Assembly (NCBI GenBank): GCA_030427145.1
Contig: JAUHWT010000017.1
Coordinates: forward strand, 61,934 to 125,933
DNA length: 64,000 nt
Direction of reading: 5' to 3'
From: Alphaproteobacteria bacterium
GTDB lineage: Bacteria; Pseudomonadota; Alphaproteobacteria; Rhodobacterales; Rhodobacteraceae
Position numbers and translations under genes: made by a program. Below are positions 8,616-16,950 of the stretch, piece after piece. Below the pieces are notes generated by a model. That model worked only from the letters and a program-made list of their open reading frames with translations. It ran no database searches and was not told where the DNA came from. How positions within the stretch are numbered: position 1 is the stretch's first letter; each line of letters starts with the position of its first letter.

Positions 8616-9446
8616 ATGGAATGGACTGTGAAACTCGCGGCGGCCGTGACCGTCGGTATGCTGGCATGGACGCAGGTCGACGCCCAGGAGCGGGTGCCGG
8701 ATGCGGGGATGCTGGACGTGCGGGATTTTGTGCCGGACCTGGACGGGGTCTGTGGCCTTGGCCAGACCATGTCGGCGGGGTGTGACGCGATCCGCGAGCG
8801 TGAGATCGTCGACGCGGCGGCCGAGCCCTGGCGGGCCGTGGGCCGGGTGAACTTCGCCGGTATGCGGACGCGGCAGCACTGTACCGGGACGCTGGTGGCG
8901 GAGGATGTGGTGCTGACGGCGGCGCACTGTCTCTACAGTTTCGCGAGCAAGGCCTGGATGCAGCCGGGGAGCGTGACCTTCGTGGCCGGGTTTCAGCGTG
9001 GTACGGGCGTTGCGGTCTCGCGGGGGGCGCGGTTTGTCCTCAATCCGGCGGAGGACGCGGCGACCCGGGATTTCAGGTCGCGGTCTCACCAGGACTGGGC
9101 TCTGCTGGTTCTGGAGGAGCCGATTGGAGCGGAGGTCGGCTATCTGGACCTGACCGGTGAGAGTGCCGATGCGTATGTCTTGGCCGGGTATGCCGGCGTG
9201 CGGCCAAATGTTCTGTCGGTGGCCCATGACTGCGGTGCGCCGCGGGCGGATCTGTCCGGCGTGCTGGTACAAAGCTGTTCGGCCATGCCGGGGGATTCCG
9301 GTGCGCCTCTGCTTGCGGTGGGTGACGATGGCTATACCGTGGCGGGCGTGTTTTCGAGCATCGTTGGCGGCCCTTCCGGAACAGCGAGTCTGGCCGTCGC
9401 CGCAGGAGAATTTTCGGAGGCGGTGGCGGGGCTTTCGGAGCACTAG
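8616..9446 (+). CDS. Secreted trypsin-like (S1 family) serine protease
   Basis: 276 residues with signal peptide (MEWTVKLAAAVTVGMLAWTQ, cleavage near DAQ-E). The full catalytic triad is readable: His104 in TAAHC, Asp160 in HQDWALL and Ser228 in PGDSGAP. Several cysteine pairs suggest periplasmic disulfides. The ATG at 8616 is chosen over an upstream in-frame TTG at 8589 because AGGAGG sits just before it and the signal then begins cleanly. Compact size and lack of PDZ domains separate it from DegP; it resembles the short chymotrypsin-like proteases common in Rhodobacterales. Substrate unknown. Confidence 0.88.
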   Translation: MEWTVKLAAAVTVGMLAWTQVDAQERVPDAGMLDVRDFVPDLDGVCGLGQTMSAGCDAIREREIVDAAAEPWRAVGRVNFAGMRTRQHCTGTLVAEDVVLTAAHCLYSFASKAWMQPGSVTFVAGFQRGTGVAVSRGARFVLNPAEDAATRDFRSRSHQDWALLVLEEPIGAEVGYLDLTGESADAYVLAGYAGVRPNVLSVAHDCGAPRADLSGVLVQSCSAMPGDSGAPLLAVGDDGYTVAGVFSSIVGGPSGTASLAVAAGEFSEAVAGLSEH

Positions 9447-9505
9447 CTGGGATTCAGATATTCAAAGTTATGTTGAAAGACTAGTATAATCTACCCGCAG
9501 TTGAG

Positions 9506-9610
9506 CCAGGCGCCATAAAAAAAGGCATTGTTTTCCGATACCTGAGGTATTTTCAATCCGGACGATATAGGGCTTGTCATGGACGTCTGATTTTCTATTG
9601 TGGCGCCTGG
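9506..9610. promoter_or_regulatory. Inverted repeat pair upstream of dctP
   Basis: CCAGGCGCCA at 9506-9515 is repeated in inverted orientation as TGGCGCCTGG at 9601-9610, with an AT-rich stretch between. Each arm also contains the palindrome GGCGCC. The layout fits two operator sites for one regulator flanking the dctPQM promoter, but no regulator gene is adjacent. Confidence 0.4.
9538..9550. promoter_or_regulatory. Palindrome ATACCTGAGGTAT, candidate operator
   Basis: A 6+1+6 perfect palindrome (ATACCT-G-AGGTAT) in the dctP upstream region, about 107 bp before the start codon. Symmetry and position suit a transcription factor dimer; its owner is unknown. Confidence 0.4.
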
Positions 9611-9613
9611 AAC

Positions 9614-9631
9614 GTGACAAATAACGGTCAC
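9614..9631. promoter_or_regulatory. GTGAC-N8-GTCAC palindrome, candidate operator
   Basis: GTGAC at 9614-9618 and GTCAC at 9627-9631 form an 8-bp spaced inverted repeat just upstream of the dctP ribosome site (AAGGGAGG near 9644). It may be an operator or lie in the 5' leader. Confidence 0.3.
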
Positions 9632-9656
9632 CTGAAATTTTCCAAGGGAGGAATTC

Positions 9657-10637
9657 ATGAACACCAGAACCATTCTGGGCACCACCGTGTCCGCAGCAAT
9701 CCTGCTTGGCCTGGCCCCGGCGATGGCGTCGGCCGAGACCAAGCTGAAATGGGCACATGTCTATGAGGCGAGCGAGCCCTATCACACCTGTGCGGTTGCC
9801 GCGAACGACCTGCTGATGGAAGCCACCGAAGGCCGCTACGGCATTGAGGTTTTCCCGGCATCCTCGCTCGGCAAGGAAGTTGACATCAACGAGGGCCTGG
9901 GTTTCGGCACCGTTGACATTATCTATACTGGTCAGCTGTTTGCAGGCCTTTCCTACGGCCCCATCGCAATTGGCGGCGCGCCCTTCATGTTCCGTGACTG
10001 GGACCACTGGGACAAGTTCCGCAACTCAGATCTGTTCGGTGAACTGGCCCAGGGCTACACCGATGCGACCGGCCACCACATCACGGCGATGACCTATTAC
10101 GGCGCGCGTCACGTGACCTCGAACAAGCCGATCCAGTCGCCCGCCGACATGGATGGTCTGAAGATCCGCGTGCCGAACGCGCCGCTCTACATGATGTTCC
10201 CCGAAGCCACCGGTGCGAACCCCGCTCCGATCGCGTTTGCCGAGGTGTATCTGGCCCTGCAGCAGGGTACGGTTGACGCCCAGGAGAACCCGCTTCCGAC
10301 CATTCAGGCCAAGAAGTTCTACGAGGTTCAGAGCGACATCAACCTGACCGGTCACATCACCGACGCGCTGCTGACCATCGTGGGTGGTCCAGCCTGGGAT
10401 TCGATGGATGAGGCCGACCAGCAGGCGCTTTCCGACGTCACGAAGGAAACCGCCGTTTGCGCTACGGATGCGATCCTGAAGGCCGAGTCTGAACTGGCCG
10501 ACTGGTTCCGTGGTGAGGGTGTCAATGTCAACGAGGTTGACCGCGGCCCGTTCATCGAGGCGGTGAAGGCCATGCATAACGGCGAAATGGCCTCGTGGGA
10601 TCAGGAAACCTACGACCGTCTTCAGTCCATCGAATAA
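9657..10637 (+). CDS. dctP: TRAP transporter substrate-binding protein, DctP family
   Basis: 326 residues with signal peptide (cleavage after MASA) and the DctP/SiaP fold. Periplasmic binding protein of a TRAP secondary transporter. The conserved carboxylate-binding arginine is Arg171 in DGLKIRVPNAPLY; Arg151 and Asn211 (in AQENPLPTI) sit at the usual ligand-contact regions. Followed by the two membrane subunits, with a strong hairpin after its stop that probably keeps its expression above theirs, as is usual for binding proteins. Likely ligand is an organic acid; identity not predictable. Confidence 0.92.
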   Translation: MNTRTILGTTVSAAILLGLAPAMASAETKLKWAHVYEASEPYHTCAVAANDLLMEATEGRYGIEVFPASSLGKEVDINEGLGFGTVDIIYTGQLFAGLSYGPIAIGGAPFMFRDWDHWDKFRNSDLFGELAQGYTDATGHHITAMTYYGARHVTSNKPIQSPADMDGLKIRVPNAPLYMMFPEATGANPAPIAFAEVYLALQQGTVDAQENPLPTIQAKKFYEVQSDINLTGHITDALLTIVGGPAWDSMDEADQQALSDVTKETAVCATDAILKAESELADWFRGEGVNVNEVDRGPFIEAVKAMHNGEMASWDQETYDRLQSIE

Positions 10638-10653
10638 GACTGACCGTTACGTC

Positions 10654-10675
10654 GGGCGGGCACATGTGCCCGCCC
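10654..10675 (+). terminator. Perfect hairpin between dctP and dctQ
   Basis: A 22-nt perfect palindrome with arms GGGCGGGCACA and TGTGCCCGCCC and no U-tract. It is placed to stabilise dctP mRNA or attenuate transcription into dctQM rather than to end the operon fully. Confidence 0.6.
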
Positions 10676-10700
10676 GCATCCATTCCCGGAAGGATAGGCC

Positions 10701-11270
10701 ATGAGCGAACCGGAAGCGCATGACAGCGCCGCATCGGAGCTGATTTCGCTTGAAGAGGATAAAATCGATCTGTCGGATCTGCAGTGGGATGATGCGGTTG
10801 TGCTCATCCTGTTCTGGATTCTGGCGGTTGTCGTTTTTCTTCAGTTCTTTACCCGCTACATCCTCAACGACTCCATTGCCTGGACGGAAGAGGTGGCGCG
10901 GTTTCTGCTGATTGGTGTGGCCTTCATCGGCTCGATCATGGCGACCCGAAAACAGAGCCATATCGCGGTGGAGTTCGTCTACCGCTGGATCCCCCGCGCG
11001 GGACGGCGCATTGCCCAGACGGTGATCGATGTCATGACCACGGGTTTTTTCATCATGCTGGCCGTGTTCAGCGCCCAGATCGCGGACCGGACGAAGCAGA
11101 AAATGGTGTCGCTCGAAATCCCGAAATCAACGATATACTGGATCGTTGCCGCCGCCTTCGTCTGCATGGCGCTCTACTCGGCCTGGAACACCTGGCGGCA
11201 TCTGCGCACCGGGACCAGCAAGCTTATTGACCCTGAACTGCATGCGGACGAGATCCGCGCGATCGACTAG
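10701..11270 (+). CDS. dctQ: TRAP transporter small permease, DctQ family
   Basis: 189 residues with four membrane helices beginning near residue 33. The hallmark FFTRYILNDSIAWTEEVARFLLIGVAFIGS region is present, here quoted as FFTRYILNDSIAWTEEVARF. It forms the membrane complex with the large subunit DctM. A charged N-terminal extension of ~30 residues precedes helix 1. It is 12 bp upstream of dctM in the same operon. Confidence 0.92.
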   Translation: MSEPEAHDSAASELISLEEDKIDLSDLQWDDAVVLILFWILAVVVFLQFFTRYILNDSIAWTEEVARFLLIGVAFIGSIMATRKQSHIAVEFVYRWIPRAGRRIAQTVIDVMTTGFFIMLAVFSAQIADRTKQKMVSLEIPKSTIYWIVAAAFVCMALYSAWNTWRHLRTGTSKLIDPELHADEIRAID

Positions 11271-11282
11271 GAGCACACCCCG

Positions 11283-12563
11283 GTGGACATTATTTGGCTG
11301 TTTGTGATGCTTGCCGTCATGCTGGTGATCGGCATGCCGGTGGCGGTGGCCCTGGCCGGATCCTCGGCGATCTTCATTATTTTCAACGGCTCCCCGCCGC
11401 CAATGGTGGTGGCGCACCGGATGATCAACGGGGTCGACAGCTTCCCTCTGCTGGCCGTGCCGTTCTTCATTCTGGCCGGGAACCTGATGAATACCGCCGG
11501 AATTACCGAGCGGATCTTTAACTTCGCGCTGGCGATTGTGGGCTGGATGCGTGGTGGTCTGGGGCACGTGAATATCGGCGCCTCGGTAATTTTCGCCGGC
11601 ATGTCAGGAGCCGCGGTGGCCGATGCCGGTGGGCTTGGCGCCATCGAGATCAAGGCCATGCGCGACGCGAATTACGACCCCAAATTTGCCGTTGGTGTGA
11701 CCGCCGCGTCCTCGACAATCGGACCGATCATTCCACCCTCCCTGCCCATGGTGATCTATGGCGTGGTGGCAGGGGCCAGTATCGGTCAGCTGTTCGTGGC
11801 CGGGTTTGTCCCTGGGCTTCTGATGGCCGCGTCGCTGATGGTGCTGGTGGCGATCATCGCCCGCCGCAGGGGGCTTGGCCGGGACCAGACCTTCTACTGG
11901 TCGGTGCTGTGGTCGACGTTCCAGCGGGCGTTTCTTTCGCTCCTGACGCCGGTGATTATCGTGGGCGGTATCCTCTCGGGCGCGTTCACTCCGACCGAGG
12001 CCGCGGTTGCCGCCTGCGCCTGGGCGCTGTTCCTGGGCCTTGTGGTCTACCGCACCCTGTCGATCCCGCGCTTCCTGCGCGTGAGTTTTGACACGATCGA
12101 AACGACAGCGGTGGTTCTGCTGGTGGTTGGATCGGCGGCGATTTTCGCCTGGATCCTGACGTCGAACCGGGTGCCGGAGCAGTTCGCCACCGGGCTTCTG
12201 GCCGTGTCGGACCGCCCTTGGGTGATCCTTCTGCTGATCAATCTGATCCTTCTCGCGGTCGGGTGTTTCATGGAAACGGTTGCGGCGATCACCATCATGG
12301 TGCCGGTACTGCTGCCGATTGCCGTGACGCTGGGCATTGATCCGGTGCATTTCGGTGTGATCATGGTGCTGAACCTGATGCTGGGCCTGTTGACGCCGCC
12401 GGTTGGCATGGTGCTCTACGTGCTTGCCCGGGTTGCGAAAATCCCGTTCGAGCAGTGCGTTGTGGGCACCGCTCCATTCCTGGTGCCGCTGGTGATTGTT
12501 CTGCTGCTGGTGACATTCATCCCGTCCATCACCATGTTCCTGCCGACGCTGATCTACCGCTAA
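11283..12563 (+). CDS. dctM: TRAP transporter large permease, DctM family
   Basis: 426 residues with about twelve helices; starts at GTG (GTGGACATTATTTGG) after GGAGCACACCCC. Family signatures include GMPVAVALAGSSAIF, GGLGHVNIGASVIFAGMSG (read in two parts) and STIGPIIPPSLPMVIYG, a Ser/Pro-rich hairpin at the ion-binding site. DctM couples solute entry to the Na+ gradient with DctQ and DctP. Full length, with no sign of damage. Confidence 0.93.
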   Translation: MDIIWLFVMLAVMLVIGMPVAVALAGSSAIFIIFNGSPPPMVVAHRMINGVDSFPLLAVPFFILAGNLMNTAGITERIFNFALAIVGWMRGGLGHVNIGASVIFAGMSGAAVADAGGLGAIEIKAMRDANYDPKFAVGVTAASSTIGPIIPPSLPMVIYGVVAGASIGQLFVAGFVPGLLMAASLMVLVAIIARRRGLGRDQTFYWSVLWSTFQRAFLSLLTPVIIVGGILSGAFTPTEAAVAACAWALFLGLVVYRTLSIPRFLRVSFDTIETTAVVLLVVGSAAIFAWILTSNRVPEQFATGLLAVSDRPWVILLLINLILLAVGCFMETVAAITIMVPVLLPIAVTLGIDPVHFGVIMVLNLMLGLLTPPVGMVLYVLARVAKIPFEQCVVGTAPFLVPLVIVLLLVTFIPSITMFLPTLIYR

Positions 12564-12655
12564 ATTCGGTGGCCCTGGCGTCAATGGCGCAATGCGGTCG
12601 GGGGGTGCAACCTGAACCCTCCCGATCCCTGGGGGTGGCTCGCGTGGACACGTGC

Positions 12656-13636
12656 ATGACGTCTGAACATCTCGATGCCGCTGCGGCGGACCGCATCGTT
12701 ACCGAGGCGGCACGGGATTACTTTCAGGACTGCCGCGGGCGGGTTGAGGCGTTTACAAAGACCAATTTCAGCCTCGGAGGTTCGCTGCGCCTGCACCGGC
12801 ACGCGCTTGGTTGGGACGTGGTGCGGGCGCCTGCCAACCTCGCGCTGTCCCTGCCCCAGGTGGGACTGAAGCTCGGGGCGCTCTCCGCGAGAGTGGCGGG
12901 GTTTGGGAAGACGGCCGACCGGATCGGATCGCGGAACATTTTCCTGACGACGGCGGTGGCGCGGGAATTACGCTGGCGGATGATGGTGGACTTGCTGCGC
13001 CGGCCCTGCCGCGACGGGGAGCGGGTGTCGACCCATGACGCTTTGGCCGAGGTCATCCTGGCCCGGCCGGAGGTGGCGGAACTGGTTCTCGACGCCTCAC
13101 GCCAGGTGGCCGCGCGCAACGATGATCCGGATTTTCGCAGACGGCTGGACACGGCCCTGCTCGACTATGCGGGCACGCGTTCGGCGGCGGCGGACATCAC
13201 GACAAACCTCGTGGCCATCGGCACCGGCGCGATTGCCTACAAGCAGGCAACGCCGGGCATGGTGGCGCTGGGGCCCGCCCTCGCCGGGAGCCTGGCGCAG
13301 AGCAGCGCGATTGCGAATTTTCCTCTGGGCGCCGGCGTGGGCGGCGTGTGGTACGGCATGTTCCCGGCCCAGGCCTCGCCGCTTCTGATCGCCGGCTCAA
13401 CCGCCGGTCTGATGGGCACGGCAGCGGTTGTGTCAGCCTTTGCCGGCGTGGTGTCCGATCCGGTGCAACGGCGGCTGGGGCTTCATCAGCGGCGCTTGAT
13501 GTCGCTCATCGACGTGATGGAGAAGGAGTTCCACCGCCAGCCGAATTCCGGTTTCTCGCCCTGTGATCTCTACGTCGCCCGGCTGATGGACCTGAGCGAC
13601 GTTCTGATGGGAATTGGCCGGGTGTTCCGCGGATAG
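12656..13636 (+). CDS. DUF6635-type protein of unknown function
   Basis: About 326 residues. The N-terminal part (ARDYFQDCRGRVEAFTKTNF, then GGSLRLHRHALGWDVVRAPANLALSLP) resembles the DUF6635 family found in Rhodobacterales. A central Gly/Ala-rich hydrophobic stretch (roughly residues 178-265) suggests membrane association. The open frame extends upstream into dctM, but the ATG at 12656 begins the conserved part and avoids that overlap. It follows the TRAP genes on the same strand with a 92 bp gap and is convergent with the ThuA-like gene. No function is known to me. Confidence 0.65.
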   Translation: MTSEHLDAAAADRIVTEAARDYFQDCRGRVEAFTKTNFSLGGSLRLHRHALGWDVVRAPANLALSLPQVGLKLGALSARVAGFGKTADRIGSRNIFLTTAVARELRWRMMVDLLRRPCRDGERVSTHDALAEVILARPEVAELVLDASRQVAARNDDPDFRRRLDTALLDYAGTRSAAADITTNLVAIGTGAIAYKQATPGMVALGPALAGSLAQSSAIANFPLGAGVGGVWYGMFPAQASPLLIAGSTAGLMGTAAVVSAFAGVVSDPVQRRLGLHQRRLMSLIDVMEKEFHRQPNSGFSPCDLYVARLMDLSDVLMGIGRVFRG

Positions 13637-13641
13637 CGCCC

Positions 13642-14286
13642 TCAGCGCGTGGCCCAGAGGGCACCGCGCTCGAAAATGCGGTACATCTCCGGCACCTTGA
13701 ACTCGTCCACCACGTGGCCCAGGGCGGAATAAAACACCCGTGCCTTGCCATAGCGTTTTTTCCAAACGACCGGCATCACGACGCCGTCGACGAAGTCGCA
13801 GTGCTCCCCGCTGAAGGTCGTGGTCGCGAGGATCTCCAGCGCCGGGTCCACATGCATGTAGTACTGCTCGGAATGGTAGTCAAAGTCGCTGATGCCCTCC
13901 ATCACCGGATCGTCTGGCCGGGTGATGTTGATGCGGTAGTCGATAATGTTGCCGGGATGGGCAACCCACTGGCCGCCGACCATGAACTGGTAGTCCGGCT
14001 CCTGGCGGAAACTGTCGCCCATGGTCCCGTGGAAGCCCGCGAGCCCCGTACCTTCGGCGATGGTAGCCACGAGATTTGACAGCTCATCCTTCGCAATCAC
14101 GTCCTGGGTGATCATCGGAACGATCAGGTCATAGCGGCCAAGACCGGGATCGCCGAGAGCCCCGGTCCCTGGTTCCAGGTCCACCTCATACCCGTTGTTT
14201 TGCAGCATGTCGCGCACGGCCTCGCCGCTGGCGAGAGGCGTGTGGCCTTCCCATCCGCCCCAGACAATCAGAGCTTTTTTGGTCAT
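13642..14286 (-). CDS. ThuA-like protein (glutamine amidotransferase-like fold)
   Basis: 214 residues with the ThuA opening (KKALIVWGGWEGHTP), a GLAGFHGTMGDSF elbow where the family places its conserved residues, and the HSEQYYMHVDP and ARVFYSALGH motifs. ThuA was named from trehalose utilisation in Sinorhizobium, and many paralogues act on 3-keto-glycosides or related sugars. It sits 12 bp downstream of a Gfo/Idh/MocA dehydrogenase, an arrangement that recalls thuAB. No sugar transporter adjoins, so the substrate remains open. Confidence 0.85.
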   Translation of the reverse strand: MTKKALIVWGGWEGHTPLASGEAVRDMLQNNGYEVDLEPGTGALGDPGLGRYDLIVPMITQDVIAKDELSNLVATIAEGTGLAGFHGTMGDSFRQEPDYQFMVGGQWVAHPGNIIDYRINITRPDDPVMEGISDFDYHSEQYYMHVDPALEILATTTFSGEHCDFVDGVVMPVVWKKRYGKARVFYSALGHVVDEFKVPEMYRIFERGALWATR

Positions 14287-14298
14287 AATGTTCTCTCC

Positions 14299-15393
14299 TC
14301 AAAATTCGCCAAACGGCCGGGCGGGGTCGAGCGGCGCGGGGCGCTCGCAGGTTGTTGTCATGGTCAGCCGCGCGCCGCGCTCAGCCGAGGCCAGGATGCC
14401 TTCCATTACCTCCAGCACATGCAGCGAGAGGCTGTCATCAGCGCGGTGCGGGCGGTCGTCGAGGATGGCGGCGGCCATGTCCGCAAGTCCTATGATCCGG
14501 TAATTCCCGTCGCCATAGTGGTGGTGCATCTCCGCCACCTTCCAGTCGTCCCTGCCGTCCGCCACCTGGGTGTCCCCGTCAAAACGGTTCGGGTCTGCCA
14601 CGATCATCGAGCCGGTGGAGCCATAGACCTCGATCGGATTGTGGCCGTGCTTCCAGACCTCGAAACTCGTGGTGATGGTCACGGAGGCGCCACTCGCGAA
14701 GGTCAGCAGCCCCGAAATATGCGTGGGCACCTCCACGGCGACCATCTCGCCCGCCCGTGGTCCGCTGGCGATTGTGCGCTCGGGATGGGACGTGGCGGCC
14801 ATGCCGCTGACGGATGTGACGGGGCCGAGCATGTTGATCAGGCAGGTCAGGTAATAGGGCCCCATGTCGAGCATCGGCCCACCCCCGGCCTGGTAATAGA
14901 AATCCGGATTGGGGTGCCAGAGCTCATGACCCGGCACCTGCATGAAGGCGCTGGCCGCGACCGGCCGGCCAATGGTGCCCGCGTCGATCAGGCGCCGGGC
15001 GGTCTGGTGCGCACCGCCCATGAACGTGTCGGGCGCACAGCCCACGCGCAGACCCGCATCCCGTGCCGCCGCGACGAGCTTTTGCCCCTCCGCGAAGGTC
15101 ACCGCCAGAGGTTTCTCGGAATAGACATGCTTGCCATGGGCAATCGCGGCGAGACCGACCTCAACATGGTATTGCGGCGTGGTCAGGTTCAGAACGATGC
15201 CGATCTCTGGATCGTTCAGCAGCGCCTCGACGGATTTCGCCGGGACGCCGTAAGCTTGGGATTTCGCCTCCGCCGCTGCGGTGTTGATATCGGCAACCGC
15301 CAGCAGACGCAGCATTTTGAAATCCGGCGCGGCTTTGAGATAGGCATCCGAGATGTTGCCACAGCCGATTATTCCGATGCCGATGGACCGCAT
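14299..15393 (-). CDS. Gfo/Idh/MocA family NAD(P)-dependent sugar oxidoreductase
   Basis: 364 residues. N-terminal Rossmann fold with GIIGCGNISDAYL; the hallmark EKP (YSEKPLAVTF) near residue 95; C-terminal alpha/beta domain with GGGPMLDMGPYYL. Family members oxidise sugar or cyclitol hydroxyls. Paired with the ThuA-like gene in one operon, it may be the ThuB-like partner producing 3-keto sugars; this is inference from context. GGGGAGG precedes the ATG. A candidate LacI-type operator lies about 60 bp upstream. Confidence 0.88.
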   Translation of the reverse strand: MRSIGIGIIGCGNISDAYLKAAPDFKMLRLLAVADINTAAAEAKSQAYGVPAKSVEALLNDPEIGIVLNLTTPQYHVEVGLAAIAHGKHVYSEKPLAVTFAEGQKLVAAARDAGLRVGCAPDTFMGGAHQTARRLIDAGTIGRPVAASAFMQVPGHELWHPNPDFYYQAGGGPMLDMGPYYLTCLINMLGPVTSVSGMAATSHPERTIASGPRAGEMVAVEVPTHISGLLTFASGASVTITTSFEVWKHGHNPIEVYGSTGSMIVADPNRFDGDTQVADGRDDWKVAEMHHHYGDGNYRIIGLADMAAAILDDRPHRADDSLSLHVLEVMEGILASAERGARLTMTTTCERPAPLDPARPFGEF

Positions 15394-15451
15394 CCCGTTC
15401 CTCCCCTGTTATGATTTTGGCCCGCTGCTGCCGGGACGTTGTTGTTTGCGA

Positions 15452-15459
15452 AAACGTTT
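15452..15459. promoter_or_regulatory. LacI/GalR-like palindrome AAACGTTT
   Basis: GCGAAAACGTTTAAACG contains the self-complementary AAACGTTT with AT-rich flanks, the core typical of LacI-family operators. It lies upstream of the Gfo/Idh/MocA-thuA-like operon, which would suit sugar-responsive control. No LacI gene is in the window. Confidence 0.4.
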
Positions 15460-15516
15460 AAACGGAGTGCGGGGGCTTGGAAAGGCGGATCGTGTTTGCC
15501 TGGGAATTACCCCGGC

Positions 15517-16128
15517 CTAGTTCACCTGGACGCAGTCATGTTCCGTGCCGTCCGGGTCGGGTTCCCGGTAGGTCGCCTCTTCGCCATGGATCCAGAGATA
15601 CTCACCGAAATCCCCGTCATAGCGGGAGCCGGAAGCGGCGCGGGCCAGGGAGGCGGTGGAGGCGCGGTCGCCGCGTTCCAGCCGTGCGCTCGGCAGGACC
15701 GTGTCAAAGAACATTGCCACCAGTTCATTGGCCGGGCTCTCCCCGCACTGAAAAAACGCCGTGCCGGTTGGCTCCTCAAGCATGTATTTTGCCACGAGAT
15801 CGCCCTCCCGCCGCTGGTATTCCCATTCGACGCAGGCGCGGGGATCGTCAGATTTCCAGCACTCGTCCCGCCCGCCGATCCAGCCGCGCTGACTGGCGCG
15901 CAGGGTGTCCGCCGCCTCCACGGCACCCGCCTCCTGGTTTTGCACGACCTCGAGGGCGGCGGCATAGCGTTCGGCCACCAGGCGGTCGAGCGCCGCGAGG
16001 TCCGCGTCACCGCAGACAAGCTCTTCGGCGGTGGTTTCAGCCGCGGCACAGTCAAAGGACGGCCCCTCCTGCGCCAGCACTGGCGCTCCGAAACAGGCCC
16101 CGGCCAGGATCATCAGCGATCTGATCAT
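15517..16128 (-). CDS. Secreted LprI-like (DUF1311) and MliC-like protein, probable lysozyme inhibitor
   Basis: 203 residues. Signal peptide MIRSLMILAGACFGAPVLAQ. The N-terminal part has the LprI/DUF1311 pattern: FDCAAAETTAEELVC, then LDRLVAERYAAAL and QRGWIGGRDEC...CVEWEYQRR. The C-terminal part (after CGE) resembles MliC, with a SGSRYDG...LWIHGEEATY run and a final Cys. Both domains are associated with lysozyme inhibition in other bacteria. The ATG at 16128 is chosen because GGAG lies 8 nt before it and the signal begins there; the frame is open further upstream, over the cytochrome gene end. Role is by family inference. Confidence 0.75.
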   Translation of the reverse strand: MIRSLMILAGACFGAPVLAQEGPSFDCAAAETTAEELVCGDADLAALDRLVAERYAAALEVVQNQEAGAVEAADTLRASQRGWIGGRDECWKSDDPRACVEWEYQRREGDLVAKYMLEEPTGTAFFQCGESPANELVAMFFDTVLPSARLERGDRASTASLARAASGSRYDGDFGEYLWIHGEEATYREPDPDGTEHDCVQVN

Positions 16129-16249
16129 ATTTTCGCTCCATACCGGCATTTCAGGTCGAAGGGTACGCCAGCATGGCATCGGGTTTCCACCGCAATCTCC
16201 CCCGGATGGAACGAATAGCCCGGGTCGAAAAACTGCCGCGCTAAACTCC

Positions 16250-16693
16250 CTATTCGGCGTCCGCCCCATGCTGCGCAAGGAAGGCGTATATGTCGGCGGC
16301 ATCCTCGGGCGTTTTCACCCGAAATGCCATTTTCGACCGGGCGCGTTTGTCATCAAGCAGTTCGGAGAGGAAACCGGTCGGGTCCTGAACATAGGCCGTG
16401 AAGTTTTCCTCGGTGAAGGTGTACCCCTCCTCACCGGCCTCCTCCATGGATTTGCCGTAGCGGAAATCCTCCTGGCTGCCCATGGTTGCGCCGACCACGC
16501 CATAGAGGTTCGGTCCGGTGCGGGCCTTGCGCCCGGAGATCACGGTGCCGTCCGGATCGACAACAACGTGGCAGACGGTGCACTGGCGCTTGAACTTGTC
16601 CGCGCCGGCGGCCGGATCGCCCTCCGCGAGCGCAATCCCTGGCAGGGCAATGGCAAGAAGGGTACTGGTGGCAACAACAGAAAACTTGGTCAT
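16250..16693 (-). CDS. Periplasmic class I c-type cytochrome
   Basis: 147 residues with signal peptide (MTKFSVVATSTLLAIALPGIALA). Haem attaches at Cys38 and Cys41 with His42 as axial ligand (CTVCH); Met122 in SKMAFRV is the likely second ligand. The GRKARTGPNLYGVVG stretch and length match the cytochrome c2/c550 group that carries electrons between the bc1 complex and terminal acceptors. The open frame extends upstream to 16771, but the signal peptide starts at 16693. It is monocistronic. Confidence 0.9.
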   Translation of the reverse strand: MTKFSVVATSTLLAIALPGIALAEGDPAAGADKFKRQCTVCHVVVDPDGTVISGRKARTGPNLYGVVGATMGSQEDFRYGKSMEEAGEEGYTFTEENFTAYVQDPTGFLSELLDDKRARSKMAFRVKTPEDAADIYAFLAQHGADAE

Positions 16694-16950
16694 CGGATGG
16701 TCCCGTTCCGGTAAATCACGGCGAATGGCCCCTATATGGTGCGAAAATATCGCCGCGTCACCATTCATCATCCACTATCGCAAATTCGTTAACCGCACGC
16801 CATCCTGTCGTTTATTTGGGTTAACGGGGTGGTTAATCGGGCCAACCGCCTTACGTTTTGCGCAAATTTGACCTATCTGACTGCAATCCGGGGGATTTGG
16901 CCCCAATCATCCGGCGCGGCAAACGTGCCACACTGACGGCGAAACCACAC

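Noticed and set aside
16770..16850. CtrA-like TTAA-N-TTAA boxes upstream of idi
   Set aside because: The spacing between TTAA halves is 8 rather than the required 7, so the match is not convincing.
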